The notes below the pieces were generated by a model. The model saw only the letters and a list, made by a program, of their open reading frames with translations. It had not been told where the DNA came from and did no database searches. From assembly GCA_017849435.1 (NCBI GenBank), contig JAFIGY010000005.1, positions 1-64,000 of the forward strand: a stretch of DNA of 64,000 nt. The letters run 5' to 3'. Numbering within the stretch: the first letter of the stretch is position 1; each line of letters starts with the position of its first letter. The position numbers were made by a program, and so were the translations under genes. This stretch comes from Chitinophaga niabensis (lineage in GTDB: Bacteria; Bacteroidota; Bacteroidia; Chitinophagales; Chitinophagaceae). Below, piece after piece: positions 25,054-33,830 of this stretch.

Positions 25054-25094
25054 TTCCTGCTATGTTTTCAATCATTTGATGCGAGTGGTGTTCC

Positions 25095-25553
25095 TTATTT
25101 AGCGCCGCCTATGTTCACGGTAAAGGGCACCTCGACTGACGGCAGACATTGATGGTCATCACATACCATAAATTCCACAGCGCCTTTCAATTTGGTAGCA
25201 GCCTTTCCTTTTACGTTCACCGTTTGAACAAAAGCAACGGCGTTCTCATAATACTTCAACTCGGAATTGTAGTTCTTGTCAAACATCTTTTGCAGCTTGC
25301 CGTTTTCCTTCACCTTACCATTTAAAGTGAGGAGCGGGTTTTTAGTGAATTTGAAAGAAGTGGGGATCGGACCTTCGCCTGCCTCCTGTGCATACATATG
25401 CCAGCCTTTGTCGATCGTGGCTTTCGCCGTTAATTCATATACCTGGGCACTTACTTTCTTTGATGAAAACTCCCATTTCACGGGGTTCTCCACCTGCGCC
25501 ATTGCCAGTACCGGCAAAGCAAACATGCAAAGTGCGATGAACAGTTTTTTCAT
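25095..25553 (-). CDS. Stand-alone DsbD N-domain-like redox protein (copy 1)
   Basis: The 152-residue protein has a signal peptide (1-19, ending LAMAQ) and a fold like the N-terminal domain of DsbD: WEFSSKKVSAQVYELT, GWHMYAQEAGEGPIPTSFKF and FMVCDDHQCLPSVEVPF. The two cysteines (C-x4-C) are the pair that exchanges disulfides with the membrane domain and with client proteins. It is about 87% identical by eye to the next gene, with the same length, a recent tandem duplication. It probably acts as periplasmic electron carrier for the DsbD coded downstream. Confidence 0.88.
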   Translation of the reverse strand: MKKLFIALCMFALPVLAMAQVENPVKWEFSSKKVSAQVYELTAKATIDKGWHMYAQEAGEGPIPTSFKFTKNPLLTLNGKVKENGKLQKMFDKNYNSELKYYENAVAFVQTVNVKGKAATKLKGAVEFMVCDDHQCLPSVEVPFTVNIGGAK

Positions 25554-25580
25554 ACTTTTTCCTCGTTGGTTGACAGATGT

Positions 25581-26039
25581 TTATTTACCACCGCCTACGT
25601 TCACGGTAAAAGGAATCTCGCTTGGCGGCAGACATTGATGGTCGTCACATACCATGAATTCCACAGCGCCTTTCAATTTGGTAGCTGCCTTTCCTTTTAC
25701 GTTCACCGTTTGAACAAAAGCAACGGTGTTCTCATAATATTTCAACTCGGAATTGAAGTTCTTGTCAAAAGCCTTGTGCAGTTTGCCGCTTTCCTTCACT
25801 TTACCATTTAAAGTGAGGAGCGGGTTCTTGGTGAATTTGAAGGAAGTGGGGATCGGGCCTTCGCCTGCATCCTGTGCATACAGGTGCCAGCCTTTGTCGA
25901 TCGTGGCTTTTGCCATTACTTCATACACCTGGTCACTTATTTTCTTTGATGAAAACTCCCATTTCACGGGATTCTCCACTTGTGCCTTTGCCAATACCGG
26001 CAAGGCAAACACGCAAAGTGCGATGAACAGTTTTTTCAT
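25581..26039 (-). CDS. Stand-alone DsbD N-domain-like redox protein (copy 2)
   Basis: This 152-residue paralogue of the 25095 gene has the same signal peptide and the motif FMVCDDHQCLPPSEIPF. About 19-20 residues differ, most conservatively, and some cluster at the putative client surface (M90A, Q88H, Y94F). The two copies lie 27 bases apart and 36 bases after purQ. As both keep the cysteine pair, both are probably functional; different clients or simple dosage are possible. Because the DNA is highly similar, unequal recombination could vary copy number. Confidence 0.88.
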   Translation of the reverse strand: MKKLFIALCVFALPVLAKAQVENPVKWEFSSKKISDQVYEVMAKATIDKGWHLYAQDAGEGPIPTSFKFTKNPLLTLNGKVKESGKLHKAFDKNFNSELKYYENTVAFVQTVNVKGKAATKLKGAVEFMVCDDHQCLPPSEIPFTVNVGGGK

Positions 26040-26075
26040 AATTCTTTTTTCTGGTTGGTTGATTGGTGATGGTTC

Positions 26076-26768
26076 TTAATTGTTATTGATCAGGCTTTGG
26101 AAGATCAGCTGCCCGTCCCGGTTACCCAGTATTTCACTGGATGCTCTTTCGGGGTGCGGCATCATTCCAAATACATTTTTCTCCTTGTTACTGATACCGG
26201 CAATATTGCGGATGGCACCATTGGGGTTAGCAGATTCAACAATGTTGCCAAACTCATCGCAATAGCGGAAAAGCACCTGGTTGTGCTTGAAAAGCTCTTC
26301 CAAAGTGGCATCGTCCGCATAATACCTGCCTTCGCCATGCGCGATGGGGATCATGAGGGGGCGGCCGGTCACTTCTTTGGTAATGGAAGCGTGCGGATTC
26401 TCGCTTTTCATGTAGATATTCTTGCAGATGAATTGCTGGTTCTGGTTCTTCAGCAATGCACCGGGCAACAGACCTGCTTCACAGAGTATCTGGAAACCGT
26501 TGCAAACACCGATCACACGGCCGCCTTTCTTCGCGAACTCCACCACACTCTGCATCATGGGGCTAAACTTGGCAATGGCGCCGCAACGCAGGTAATCGCC
26601 ATAAGAAAAGCCGCCGGGCAGCAGGATGCAATCTTCCGTACTGAACATGCTCAGATCCTTGTCTTTATGCCAGAGGGCAATCACGTCCTGGTTGAGGTCG
26701 TAACGCAGGGCATCTATCATGTCCTGATCGCAGTTAGAGCCGGGAAAGGTAACAACACCGAATTTCAT
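26076..26768 (-). CDS. purQ: Phosphoribosylformylglycinamidine synthase, glutaminase subunit
   Basis: The 230-residue protein is the class I glutamine amidotransferase subunit of FGAM synthase, which supplies ammonia for the fourth step of purine synthesis. The nucleophile is Cys89 (IGVCNGFQIL), with PGGFSYGDYLRCG for the oxyanion region and the C-terminal MPHPERA holding the catalytic His/Glu. The length fits the stand-alone PurQ of bacteria that use the small PurL/PurS form. A complete promoter lies upstream. The following DsbD-N-like genes start 36 bases downstream, so read-through is possible although the functions are unrelated. Confidence 0.96.
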   Translation of the reverse strand: MKFGVVTFPGSNCDQDMIDALRYDLNQDVIALWHKDKDLSMFSTEDCILLPGGFSYGDYLRCGAIAKFSPMMQSVVEFAKKGGRVIGVCNGFQILCEAGLLPGALLKNQNQQFICKNIYMKSENPHASITKEVTGRPLMIPIAHGEGRYYADDATLEELFKHNQVLFRYCDEFGNIVESANPNGAIRNIAGISNKEKNVFGMMPHPERASSEILGNRDGQLIFQSLINNN

Positions 26769-26801
26769 ATATCTATCTACATTAATTTATCTTGAAAAGA
26801 A

Positions 26802-26831
26802 CAAAATTACTTAGCCTTGGGGAATTTACAA
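26802..26831 (-). promoter_or_regulatory. Bacteroidetes-type promoter of purQ
   Basis: On the minus strand TTG (26831-26829) is followed after exactly 19 bases by TAATTTTG (26809-26802), matching TTG-N19-TAnnTTTG. The start codon at 26768 lies 33 bases further. Confidence 0.65.
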
Positions 26832-26871
26832 TAACCATTCATCAGTTTTATGATTCCGCTAACATCGAAGG

Positions 26872-27858
26872 CTAGTGTGAAAAATACTGCATTACAATGA
26901 CATATATCAAAATGATCACATGTATCGCCCCTGCGATGCCATTATTGGTGATCGTCCAGAACACATTCCCGACGAACATAGACACAGGCAGCATGGCCAG
27001 CACCCAGTAATTCGGGGAAAAATGCCCGCCGCCGCTGAAGAAAGGGATGAACATGGCCACCAGTACATATACCCCGGCAGCTACCCAGATCTTCCGTCCC
27101 TGGATCAACATTTTCTTGAAAGTCCGCTGCAGCATGAGCCAGCCGATCACGAAGAACAGCAGGCTGACGATCAGCGCGCCCCAAACCTTGTAATCTGTAA
27201 TCAGGGGCAGGTGAAAACTGATACGTGGCAGCTGTTCTATAAGCCCGAGGCGGTCTGTCAGGAAAAAATAAGTGCCGAGAAGGTAGAAGGGGCAGATCAG
27301 TCCGAGCAATCCGATGATCCACTCCGCCAGCCGAAATGCGCGCATGATCAGGAGGCTGATGAACAGCAGCACCACAAAGAGCACGGCGGGAAAATAGAAC
27401 AATCCCCCTATCCCGAGCGCAAACCCGATGTTAAAAGCCACATCCCGCGCGGAAGAGCGCATATACAGGTCCGTAATCCCTGAAAATATCCAGAGCATGA
27501 TGGTATTCAGCAGCAATGCCGGCGAAAAAACGTTCCAGCCTTCCAGCAGGGAAGTGAAGAGCAGGTAGCTCATGGCCGGCAGATAGGTATCTTTCGAAAA
27601 AAGGCGGTGATTATTGATGATGCGGGTGAGCAACAGGGCCTGCAGGAATTGCAGCATGATAGCCAGACTGGTAAAGAGAAAAGGGCTTTTCCCCACCACC
27701 CCTTCCAGCCAGTGTGTGAGCAGGTTGTACACCAGCCCCTCAGACCCGTCTGCCTGGTAAGAGGACGGATGGATGAGGTAGTAGCATTTAACGAACAGCG
27801 TGTAGAGGAACAGTAGCAGTACCGTCAGCGGGTTGCCTGATCTGAAAAATCGTATCAC
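26872..27858 (-). CDS. Polytopic membrane protein (DUF6427-like)
   Basis: The 328-residue protein is almost wholly hydrophobic with about nine or ten transmembrane segments and short polar loops; the N-terminus (MIRFFRSGNPLTVLLLF) is typical of a Bacteroidetes family named DUF6427. There are no catalytic motifs and function is unknown. It follows the exported-protein gene at 27874 by 15 bases on the same strand and is probably co-transcribed with it. A 103-base gap and a separate promoter come before purQ. Confidence 0.75.
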   Translation of the reverse strand: MIRFFRSGNPLTVLLLFLYTLFVKCYYLIHPSSYQADGSEGLVYNLLTHWLEGVVGKSPFLFTSLAIMLQFLQALLLTRIINNHRLFSKDTYLPAMSYLLFTSLLEGWNVFSPALLLNTIMLWIFSGITDLYMRSSARDVAFNIGFALGIGGLFYFPAVLFVVLLFISLLIMRAFRLAEWIIGLLGLICPFYLLGTYFFLTDRLGLIEQLPRISFHLPLITDYKVWGALIVSLLFFVIGWLMLQRTFKKMLIQGRKIWVAAGVYVLVAMFIPFFSGGGHFSPNYWVLAMLPVSMFVGNVFWTITNNGIAGAIHVIILIYVIVMQYFSH

Positions 27859-27873
27859 GGTGCAAAGGTGTAA

Positions 27874-29388
27874 TTAAAAGTCAATTTTAGCAAAGCAAAT
27901 ATAATTCCGGTAAATACACGGAATGATCACGGTGCGACCGCTGATCTGCTTGCCATACCGGGGCATCCAGGTGAACCCTTTATCCAGGTTACGCAGCGTG
28001 GGCATGCGGTTCACCTTGCCATCCGGACCAATGGTATTTTCTGATAGTACGTATTGCCGGCGATCCAGTTCATTAAAGAGGAAATGCAGCTCGCTGCCCA
28101 CGTTTACCAACATATAGCTCAGGTAAAGGTCAGCACCGTCGTCAAACTGACTTTTATGCACGAAGTTGCTGTATTGCATTTCGCCGGTCTCGTCAAAAGA
28201 GAGAATGGCCACGTTATCGTAATGATAACGGGTACCCTGCATGTCGTTCCACCCATAGGGGTTGTAGTAGTACGGGGAATAAGGGGAATAATAGTATGGA
28301 TAAAAGCTGCCATAGGAGCCGTACATATAGTTCCAGCGATTCCAGGGCGTTGTGCGGGAAGTAGTATAGTAAGCTTCCGCCGTGAGCAGGAAGCCGCCGT
28401 TCCTGGTGTTGATGATCTTGCGGATGAAATAGTCGTTGAAAGCGGAGGAAGTGGATGATTCGCCGCGGGCGCTTTGTTTGAGTTCCGGTGAGAAGGTCGT
28501 CAGTTTTTCAAATAGCCGTTCCCGTTTGGCGTAATCCAATCGCAGCATATACAATCCTTCTACATTTCCCCGCTTCTGTTTGTAATAGAATGCCGTGATG
28601 AGTGCTTTTTTCTCCTGGTTATTCAGTTTCAGCTTCACCTCATCCAGCAGGAGGCCCTTGGTTTCGAAGGGTTGTACCTCAAAGTCATCCACCGTGGCAC
28701 GTTTGATCACTACATTGCCGCTGGTGATATAATCGCGGTTGCTGGTCCGTTCCAGTTTGGTGAAGAGCAGGTCCCCGTCATTATTCAGGTGAAAATTGCC
28801 GAGGAAATGACGTTTGCTTTCCATGGGCAGGGACACCCGGCTGTTATTGACGAGATTAAAGCTGCTGTCGTACAGGAAGGTGTAGAAAACATGGTTATCT
28901 TCCTTATCCTGATTGATCTTGTACACGAGTATCCGGTTCCTGTCTTCGGATATCTCCACGGAATACACTTTATTCTCCTTGGTGTAATTCCCGATGCGGG
29001 TGGAGTCCACCATCTGTGGCGCTCCGGTGAGTGTGCCGTTCCCATTGAGCACGCCACAATAGCTGTATACGGCGTCTTTCTTCTGGAACTGGTAGATCAT
29101 CAGCGCCCTGTCAGGATACGCCACAAAATCCACGCTGATAAGTTTTTTCGGTAAAAAGTCCAGCCGCACACGATCTTTCAGTTGCATACCGTTATCATAT
29201 ACGGAGATGTGATAATCGCCGCGGTCGGCTTTATAGACAAGGATGTTCCCTGCTATTCTGCCCACGATCTCGAATTCGGTGGTTTTGTAATCATCCCGTT
29301 CCGGTTCGGAATAGGTCACTTTCTGAGCGGAAGCAGTTAAACCGCACAACACGAACGTAACAACCTGCAGCATATAGCGGATACGCAT
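27874..29388 (-). CDS. Exported protein of unknown function with Tyr/Pro-rich loop
   Basis: From the ATG at 29388 (MRIRYMLQVV; an ATG two codons earlier is equally possible) the protein has 504 residues with a signal peptide ending TASAQ. The rest is beta-rich, with regular strand patterns such as FYTFLYDSSFNLVNNSRV that suggest a propeller or similar fold. Residues about 355-390 form a striking Tyr/Pro/Ser-rich segment (GSFYPYYYSPYSPYYYNPY). There are no T9SS sorting signals or lipobox, so the product is probably periplasmic. I do not recognise the family. It pairs with the membrane protein gene downstream. Confidence 0.72.
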   Translation of the reverse strand: MRIRYMLQVVTFVLCGLTASAQKVTYSEPERDDYKTTEFEIVGRIAGNILVYKADRGDYHISVYDNGMQLKDRVRLDFLPKKLISVDFVAYPDRALMIYQFQKKDAVYSYCGVLNGNGTLTGAPQMVDSTRIGNYTKENKVYSVEISEDRNRILVYKINQDKEDNHVFYTFLYDSSFNLVNNSRVSLPMESKRHFLGNFHLNNDGDLLFTKLERTSNRDYITSGNVVIKRATVDDFEVQPFETKGLLLDEVKLKLNNQEKKALITAFYYKQKRGNVEGLYMLRLDYAKRERLFEKLTTFSPELKQSARGESSTSSAFNDYFIRKIINTRNGGFLLTAEAYYTTSRTTPWNRWNYMYGSYGSFYPYYYSPYSPYYYNPYGWNDMQGTRYHYDNVAILSFDETGEMQYSNFVHKSQFDDGADLYLSYMLVNVGSELHFLFNELDRRQYVLSENTIGPDGKVNRMPTLRNLDKGFTWMPRYGKQISGRTVIIPCIYRNYICFAKIDF

Positions 29389-29574
29389 GGGCAATTATTT
29401 AAGATTTGATATAGGATAAACGTTCAACATGCTTGTTTTATGCATGCTTCTGCTCCAAACCTACACGAAAATTATCTTATTGCAAAGTGCCGCGGGATGA
29501 TGGGCCTATATTTCATGCGACCGCGATTTATTGCGTATTTTTAGGCTGTATATTTTCAAAAAGCTGGCATAATC

Positions 29575-30504
29575 ATGATGGACACGGTTTTAATCACGGG
29601 GGGCACCGGACTGGTGGGCCAGGCGCTGACGACGTTTTTGTTGGAAAAGGGATACAAGGTCATCATCCTTACCCGAAAGAAACTGCGTTCAGACGATCCA
29701 CACCTGCAATATGCCCTTTGGGACCCCTCCCGCAAGCTATTGGATACCACTGCCTTGCAGCAGGCAGATCATATCATTCACCTCGCCGGCGCCAACGTGG
29801 CGGACAAAAGATGGACCACTTCCCGGAAGAAAGAGATCGCGGACAGCCGGATACAGAGCGCCCGCCTGCTCTTCGAGCGGCTCCGCGACACGCCCAATAA
29901 AGTGCGTAAAGTGATCAGCGCTTCCGCTACCGGATACTACGGCGCGTTCAACGGTGATGTCTTCACCGAAACCGATCCCCCGGCCCGGGACTACCTCGGT
30001 AACACCTGCAAGGACTGGGAAGACAGCATCCGCCAAATGGAAACCCTCGGTAAACACGTGGTTATTCTGCGGACAGGATTAGTGCTCAGCCTGAAAGGCG
30101 GCGTGATCCGGGAATTCTACCAGCCACTCCGGCTGGGATTTGCCACCATCATGGGCGGCGGCGAACAATGGGTCAGCTGGATCCATCTGCAGGACCTGGT
30201 ACGGATCTATTATGCTGCCATTGTGAACGACCAGATGCAGGGCGCGTATAACGCTGTGGCCCCTCATCCTGTCACCAACAAGGATCTTGTGTTATCGCTC
30301 GCGCGCATTGCCAAAGGGAAAAGTTTCGTCACCATGCATGTACCGGCATTTGTCCTTCAGGTGGCCGTTGGAGAGATGAGCGTGGAAGTGCTGAAAAGTG
30401 TAAAAGTTTCTTCAGAAAAAATCCGGCAAACGGGGTTCCAGTTTTCCTATCCTGAAGTGGAGGAAGCGTTGGAACAGATACTGAGTGCAGCGAGAAAAAA
30501 ATGA
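29575..30504 (+). CDS. TIGR01777-type NAD-dependent epimerase/dehydratase
   Basis: The 309-residue protein starts with a Rossmann motif (VLITGGTGLVGQAL) and has HLAGANVADKRWT, SASATGYYG and the C-terminal DUF1731-like part (FVTMHVPAFVLQVAVGEM), all typical of the YfcH/TIGR01777 family of short-chain epimerase-like proteins. A second ATG follows the first directly. Members bind NADP; the physiological substrate is not known. It is a single gene on the plus strand, convergent with pabB (stops 30504 and 30533). Confidence 0.92.
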   Translation: MMDTVLITGGTGLVGQALTTFLLEKGYKVIILTRKKLRSDDPHLQYALWDPSRKLLDTTALQQADHIIHLAGANVADKRWTTSRKKEIADSRIQSARLLFERLRDTPNKVRKVISASATGYYGAFNGDVFTETDPPARDYLGNTCKDWEDSIRQMETLGKHVVILRTGLVLSLKGGVIREFYQPLRLGFATIMGGGEQWVSWIHLQDLVRIYYAAIVNDQMQGAYNAVAPHPVTNKDLVLSLARIAKGKSFVTMHVPAFVLQVAVGEMSVEVLKSVKVSSEKIRQTGFQFSYPEVEEALEQILSAARKK

Positions 30505-30532
30505 CCGGTAAGTGAGCGAGCTGGTTCAATAT

Positions 30533-31825
30533 TTACCTGGCGAGCCCCAACACCTCTTTTAACGCCTTCGCTTTCAACAGACATTCCTCCCATTCTTTTT
30601 GCGGATCGCTGTAGAACGTAATAGCAGAGCCGGTTTGAAAGGATGCATATTTGTTCTCCGCATTGTACAGGATGCTCCGGATCACTACGTTGAAATCGAA
30701 ATCCCCTTCCGGCGTGATGTAGCCGACTGCCCCGGAAAACAATCCCCTTCTGGTCTTTTCATACTGTTCGATCAGTTCCATCACCCGTACTTTGGGTGCA
30801 CCGGTCATGGAGCCCATTGGGAAAGCGTGGCGAATGGCGTCCGTGAAATGGAAGCGTTCATCCAGTGTAGCCGTTACCGTTGATATCATGTGATGCACCT
30901 GGGGGAAGGTATAGATCCCGAACAGTTCTTCCACCTGTACACTGCCTTGTACGGCCGTGCGGGAGAGGTCGTTGCGAACGAGGTCTACGATCATTACATT
31001 TTCCGAGCGTTCCTTGGGGCTGGTTTGCAGGGCGAGCCGGAGGGATTTGTCGGTGGAGGGTTCCGGAGAACGCCGGGCCGTTCCTTTGATAGGCTGGGAG
31101 ATCAGTTTGCGCCCTTCCTTACGCAGGAATCGTTCCGGGCTGGAGCAGAGCAGATATTGCCCGCCGATGCGGTAATAGGCTGCGAAAGGCGCGGGGGAAA
31201 GGTGGTTGAGGCGGGTGAAGAGCGCCTGGGGGTGAGGAAGGATGGTTTCCGCGAATTGTTCCCGACAAAAATTCACCTCGTAGCAATCACCTTTGCGAAT
31301 ATGTTCCTGCAGGGTTTTCACGGCATCCAGGTATTGCTGCCGGCCCATTCTGGCCTGTAGTGCAGCGGGTTGTTCCGCGGCTATGGAGGTGGGGCGCTCC
31401 TGTTGGCAAGCTTCCAGTATACTCCGTGCATCCGTTTCCGTGAGTGCATCTCCGCTGATCGTGAGCGTGCTTTCCTGCAGGCGAAGGAGATACCGGGGGC
31501 GGAAAAAGAAAAGATCCGGAAACCCCACACCATCGGGATGACCGGAAGTCAATCGCTCCGTTTCATTCTTGAGATCATATCCCAGGTGGCCGAACAGCCA
31601 GCCCGGACGAGCGGAATGGAATTGCTTCAACTGTTCAAACGCAGTACCGGCGGAACATTTCAGCACTTCCTCTGCATCAGCAGCCAGCCACGCTTCCGCG
31701 CGCTGCCCCGCAAGGTGGTATTCATTGCTGTCCAAAAAACAACAAATGTTGAACCGGTTCCCCCAGCTCAACATTTGTTGTTTGAATGCGCTTATATTAT
31801 TTACAGAAAAACTGTATGAAGGCAC
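30533..31825 (-). CDS. pabB: Aminodeoxychorismate synthase component I-like protein
   Basis: The 430-residue protein belongs to the chorismate-binding enzymes. The C-terminal domain has GDCYEVNFCREQF, SPERFLRKEGRKLISQPIKGT, DLVRNDLSR and AFPMGSMTGAPKVR, fitting PabB, which makes 4-amino-4-deoxychorismate for folate; the PIKGT lysine is the nucleophile region of PabB, whereas anthranilate synthases have a different pattern there. The N-terminal domain is divergent. A 16-bp inverted repeat lies in the coding sequence 42-88 bases after the start. The gene follows the acidic protein gene by 9 bases. Confidence 0.88.
   Translation of the reverse strand: MPSYSFSVNNISAFKQQMLSWGNRFNICCFLDSNEYHLAGQRAEAWLAADAEEVLKCSAGTAFEQLKQFHSARPGWLFGHLGYDLKNETERLTSGHPDGVGFPDLFFFRPRYLLRLQESTLTISGDALTETDARSILEACQQERPTSIAAEQPAALQARMGRQQYLDAVKTLQEHIRKGDCYEVNFCREQFAETILPHPQALFTRLNHLSPAPFAAYYRIGGQYLLCSSPERFLRKEGRKLISQPIKGTARRSPEPSTDKSLRLALQTSPKERSENVMIVDLVRNDLSRTAVQGSVQVEELFGIYTFPQVHHMISTVTATLDERFHFTDAIRHAFPMGSMTGAPKVRVMELIEQYEKTRRGLFSGAVGYITPEGDFDFNVVIRSILYNAENKYASFQTGSAITFYSDPQKEWEECLLKAKALKEVLGLAR
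31737..31783 (-). repeat. 16-bp perfect inverted repeat inside the 5' part of pabB
   Basis: Arms at 31752-31737 and 31783-31768 are exact complements separated by 15 bases. In the mRNA this forms a strong hairpin shortly after the start codon, within codons for residues about 15-30. It is not flanked by T runs. Confidence 0.75.
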
Positions 31826-31834
31826 GTTTACGGA

Positions 31835-32377
31835 TTAGAAATCATCATCATCGTCATCAAACCGGTCGTTAAAGAGGTCCATGTCCTTGAACTCGTCATC
31901 AAAGTCCAGATCGTCATCATCCCCGGTTTTCTTGCTGCTGGGGCGGCCGCGCTTGTTCTTCGTTTTGGGCATGTCAAACTCTTCGAAATCAGGATCATAA
32001 TCTTCGTCCTCACCTTTTTCCCATTCATCTTCTTCATCCTCATCATCTATATCGTCATCATCGTCGTCATCGTCATCATCCTTCTTCTTTTTCCCTGCGG
32101 GTTTGGCAGCTTTCTTAGCGCCTCTTTTCGGAGCATCTTCATCATCTTCTTCTTCATCATCGTCATCATCATCCTCCTCTTTTTTCCGGGGTTTTGAAGC
32201 GGGTTTATCTGATTTTTGAGAAGCAGCAGACTTCCGGGGAGTTTCCTCCTCGCTCTCCTCATCATCCTCATCCACTTCCTTCTTAGGCTTAGCGCTGGCC
32301 TTCTTTTCAGAAGCGTTGTCAGTCTTCGCAGAAGTAGTCTTTTTAGTCTCTTTTTCTTTATCAGATTTTGATTTCAT
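31835..32377 (-). CDS. Very acidic, disordered protein with an AT-hook-like motif
   Basis: The 180-residue protein is Lys/Ser/Ala-rich at the N-terminus (about 1-55) and then alternates Asp/Glu runs (up to ten Asp) with Lys-rich spacers; it ends in DDDDDDF. It is surely unstructured. NKRGRPSSKK (about residues 141-150) matches the GRP core of an AT-hook, which binds the minor groove of AT-rich DNA, so a nucleoid or histone-like role is possible. The coding DNA is a degenerate (GAT/GAC) triplet repeat and may change length by slippage. It lies between purA and pabB, 9 bases from the latter. Confidence 0.75.
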   Translation of the reverse strand: MKSKSDKEKETKKTTSAKTDNASEKKASAKPKKEVDEDDEESEEETPRKSAASQKSDKPASKPRKKEEDDDDDDEEEDDEDAPKRGAKKAAKPAGKKKKDDDDDDDDDDIDDEDEEDEWEKGEDEDYDPDFEEFDMPKTKNKRGRPSSKKTGDDDDLDFDDEFKDMDLFNDRFDDDDDDF

Positions 32378-32473
32378 AATGGTACGTTACTTAATATTAC
32401 TTGCGTAAAGTTTTAACAGTTTTTTCTATTAGCCAAATTTTTTTTTGACTGTTTTTTTAGTATTTTTTTTACT

Positions 32474-33736
32474 TTACTTTTCCAGTATCTGATCCCTTCC
32501 AGGGCCGTTGGACACGTATTTTACGGGTATGCCGAGATAGCTCTCCACAAAAGATAAGAATTTTTTCATTTCCGGCGGCAGGGTATTATAAGTGTTGCTT
32601 GCAGCTGTTGGAGTTGACCAGCCGGGGAAGCTTTCCACCACGGGTTTGATACTCAATCCATTGAGCTGATAGGGCATCTCTTTCGTTTGCTTTCCGTTTA
32701 TTTCATATGCAGTACAGGCTTCTACTGTATCAAAAGCGTCAAGCACATCGCTTTTCGTCATCACCAGCTGGGTCACGCCACTGAGCATACAAGTGTAATC
32801 CAACGCTACCAGGTCTATCCAACCGCAACGACGGGGACGGCCGGTAGTGGCGCCAAATTCATGGCCCGCCTGGCGAAGTGCTTCACCGGTTGTATTTTCC
32901 AGCTCGGTGGGAAAAGGTCCGCTACCCACTCGGGTGCAGTAAGCCTTTGTAACACCGATTACTTCGCTGATCCATTTGGGAGCAATACCCAGACCGGTGC
33001 AAACGCCGGCGGAGATGGTATTGGAAGAGGTAACGAAGGGATAGGTACCGAAATCAACATCCAGCATACTACCTTGCGCACCTTCTGCCAGTACTTTTTT
33101 TCCGGCTTTCAAATGCTCGTTCAGCCAATATTCCCCGCTCACGATATTCATTTGTCGCAGGAATTCTACCGCCTCAAAGAACTCTTTCTCCCATTCGCTG
33201 ATATCTTCACTGAAATCGTAATTAGACAGCAGTTGCAGGTGTTTGGTCTTCAGTTTGGCGTACGCCTGTTCAAAGTCCGGATGCAGCACATCTCCCACCC
33301 GCAGGCCGTTCCGCCCGGTTTTATCCATGTAGGCCGGACCGATGCCCTTCAGCGTGGAGCCGATCTTCTCCTGCCCTTTCGCCAGCTCGGAAGCTTTGTC
33401 CAGCGCACGATGCGTGGGAACGATGATATGCGTTTTTTCAGCAATGAATAGATTCTTTTTCAGGTCGATGCCCAATTCCGTTATCTTCTCACATTCTTTC
33501 CTGAAAGTGACGGGGTCCAGTACCACACCGTTCCCGATGAGGTTAAGGGTATTGGAATGGAATACACCGGAAGGGATCGTATGGAGCACTACCTTCTGGT
33601 TGTTAACGTAAAGGGTATGCCCGGCGTTAGGCCCACCCTGGAAACGGGCGATGATATCATATTTGCCCGCAAAATAATCTACGATCTTTCCCTTGCCCTC
33701 ATCGCCCCATTGCAGCCCCAGCAGAACATCTACCAT
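32474..33736 (-). CDS. purA: Adenylosuccinate synthetase
   Basis: The start at 33736 (MVDVLLGLQWGDEGKGK) places the GTP-binding GDEGKGK loop where the family has it; an upstream in-frame ATG at 33772 would add 12 odd residues. The 420-residue protein has the IMP-binding GPAYMDK and TGRPRRCGW motifs. It converts IMP and aspartate to adenylosuccinate using GTP. A Bacteroidetes-type promoter sits in the 94-base gap after the RelA/SpoT gene. Many relatives have a fur gene between these two; none is present here. Confidence 0.96.
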   Translation of the reverse strand: MVDVLLGLQWGDEGKGKIVDYFAGKYDIIARFQGGPNAGHTLYVNNQKVVLHTIPSGVFHSNTLNLIGNGVVLDPVTFRKECEKITELGIDLKKNLFIAEKTHIIVPTHRALDKASELAKGQEKIGSTLKGIGPAYMDKTGRNGLRVGDVLHPDFEQAYAKLKTKHLQLLSNYDFSEDISEWEKEFFEAVEFLRQMNIVSGEYWLNEHLKAGKKVLAEGAQGSMLDVDFGTYPFVTSSNTISAGVCTGLGIAPKWISEVIGVTKAYCTRVGSGPFPTELENTTGEALRQAGHEFGATTGRPRRCGWIDLVALDYTCMLSGVTQLVMTKSDVLDAFDTVEACTAYEINGKQTKEMPYQLNGLSIKPVVESFPGWSTPTAASNTYNTLPPEMKKFLSFVESYLGIPVKYVSNGPGRDQILEK

Positions 33737-33769
33737 TGTTGAATTGTGATTTACAGTTAAAAAGAGGAG

Positions 33770-33801
33770 CAAAAATAAGGCGATTGAATGAATTGTGCCA
33801 A
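33770..33801 (-). promoter_or_regulatory. Bacteroidetes-type promoter of purA
   Basis: On the minus strand TTG (33801-33799) and TATTTTTG (33777-33770) are separated by 21 bases, close to the TTG-N19-TAnnTTTG consensus, 33 bases before the purA start. Confidence 0.5.
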
Positions 33802-33830
33802 TTGTTCCTCTAATTGTTCAAAAAACAGCG

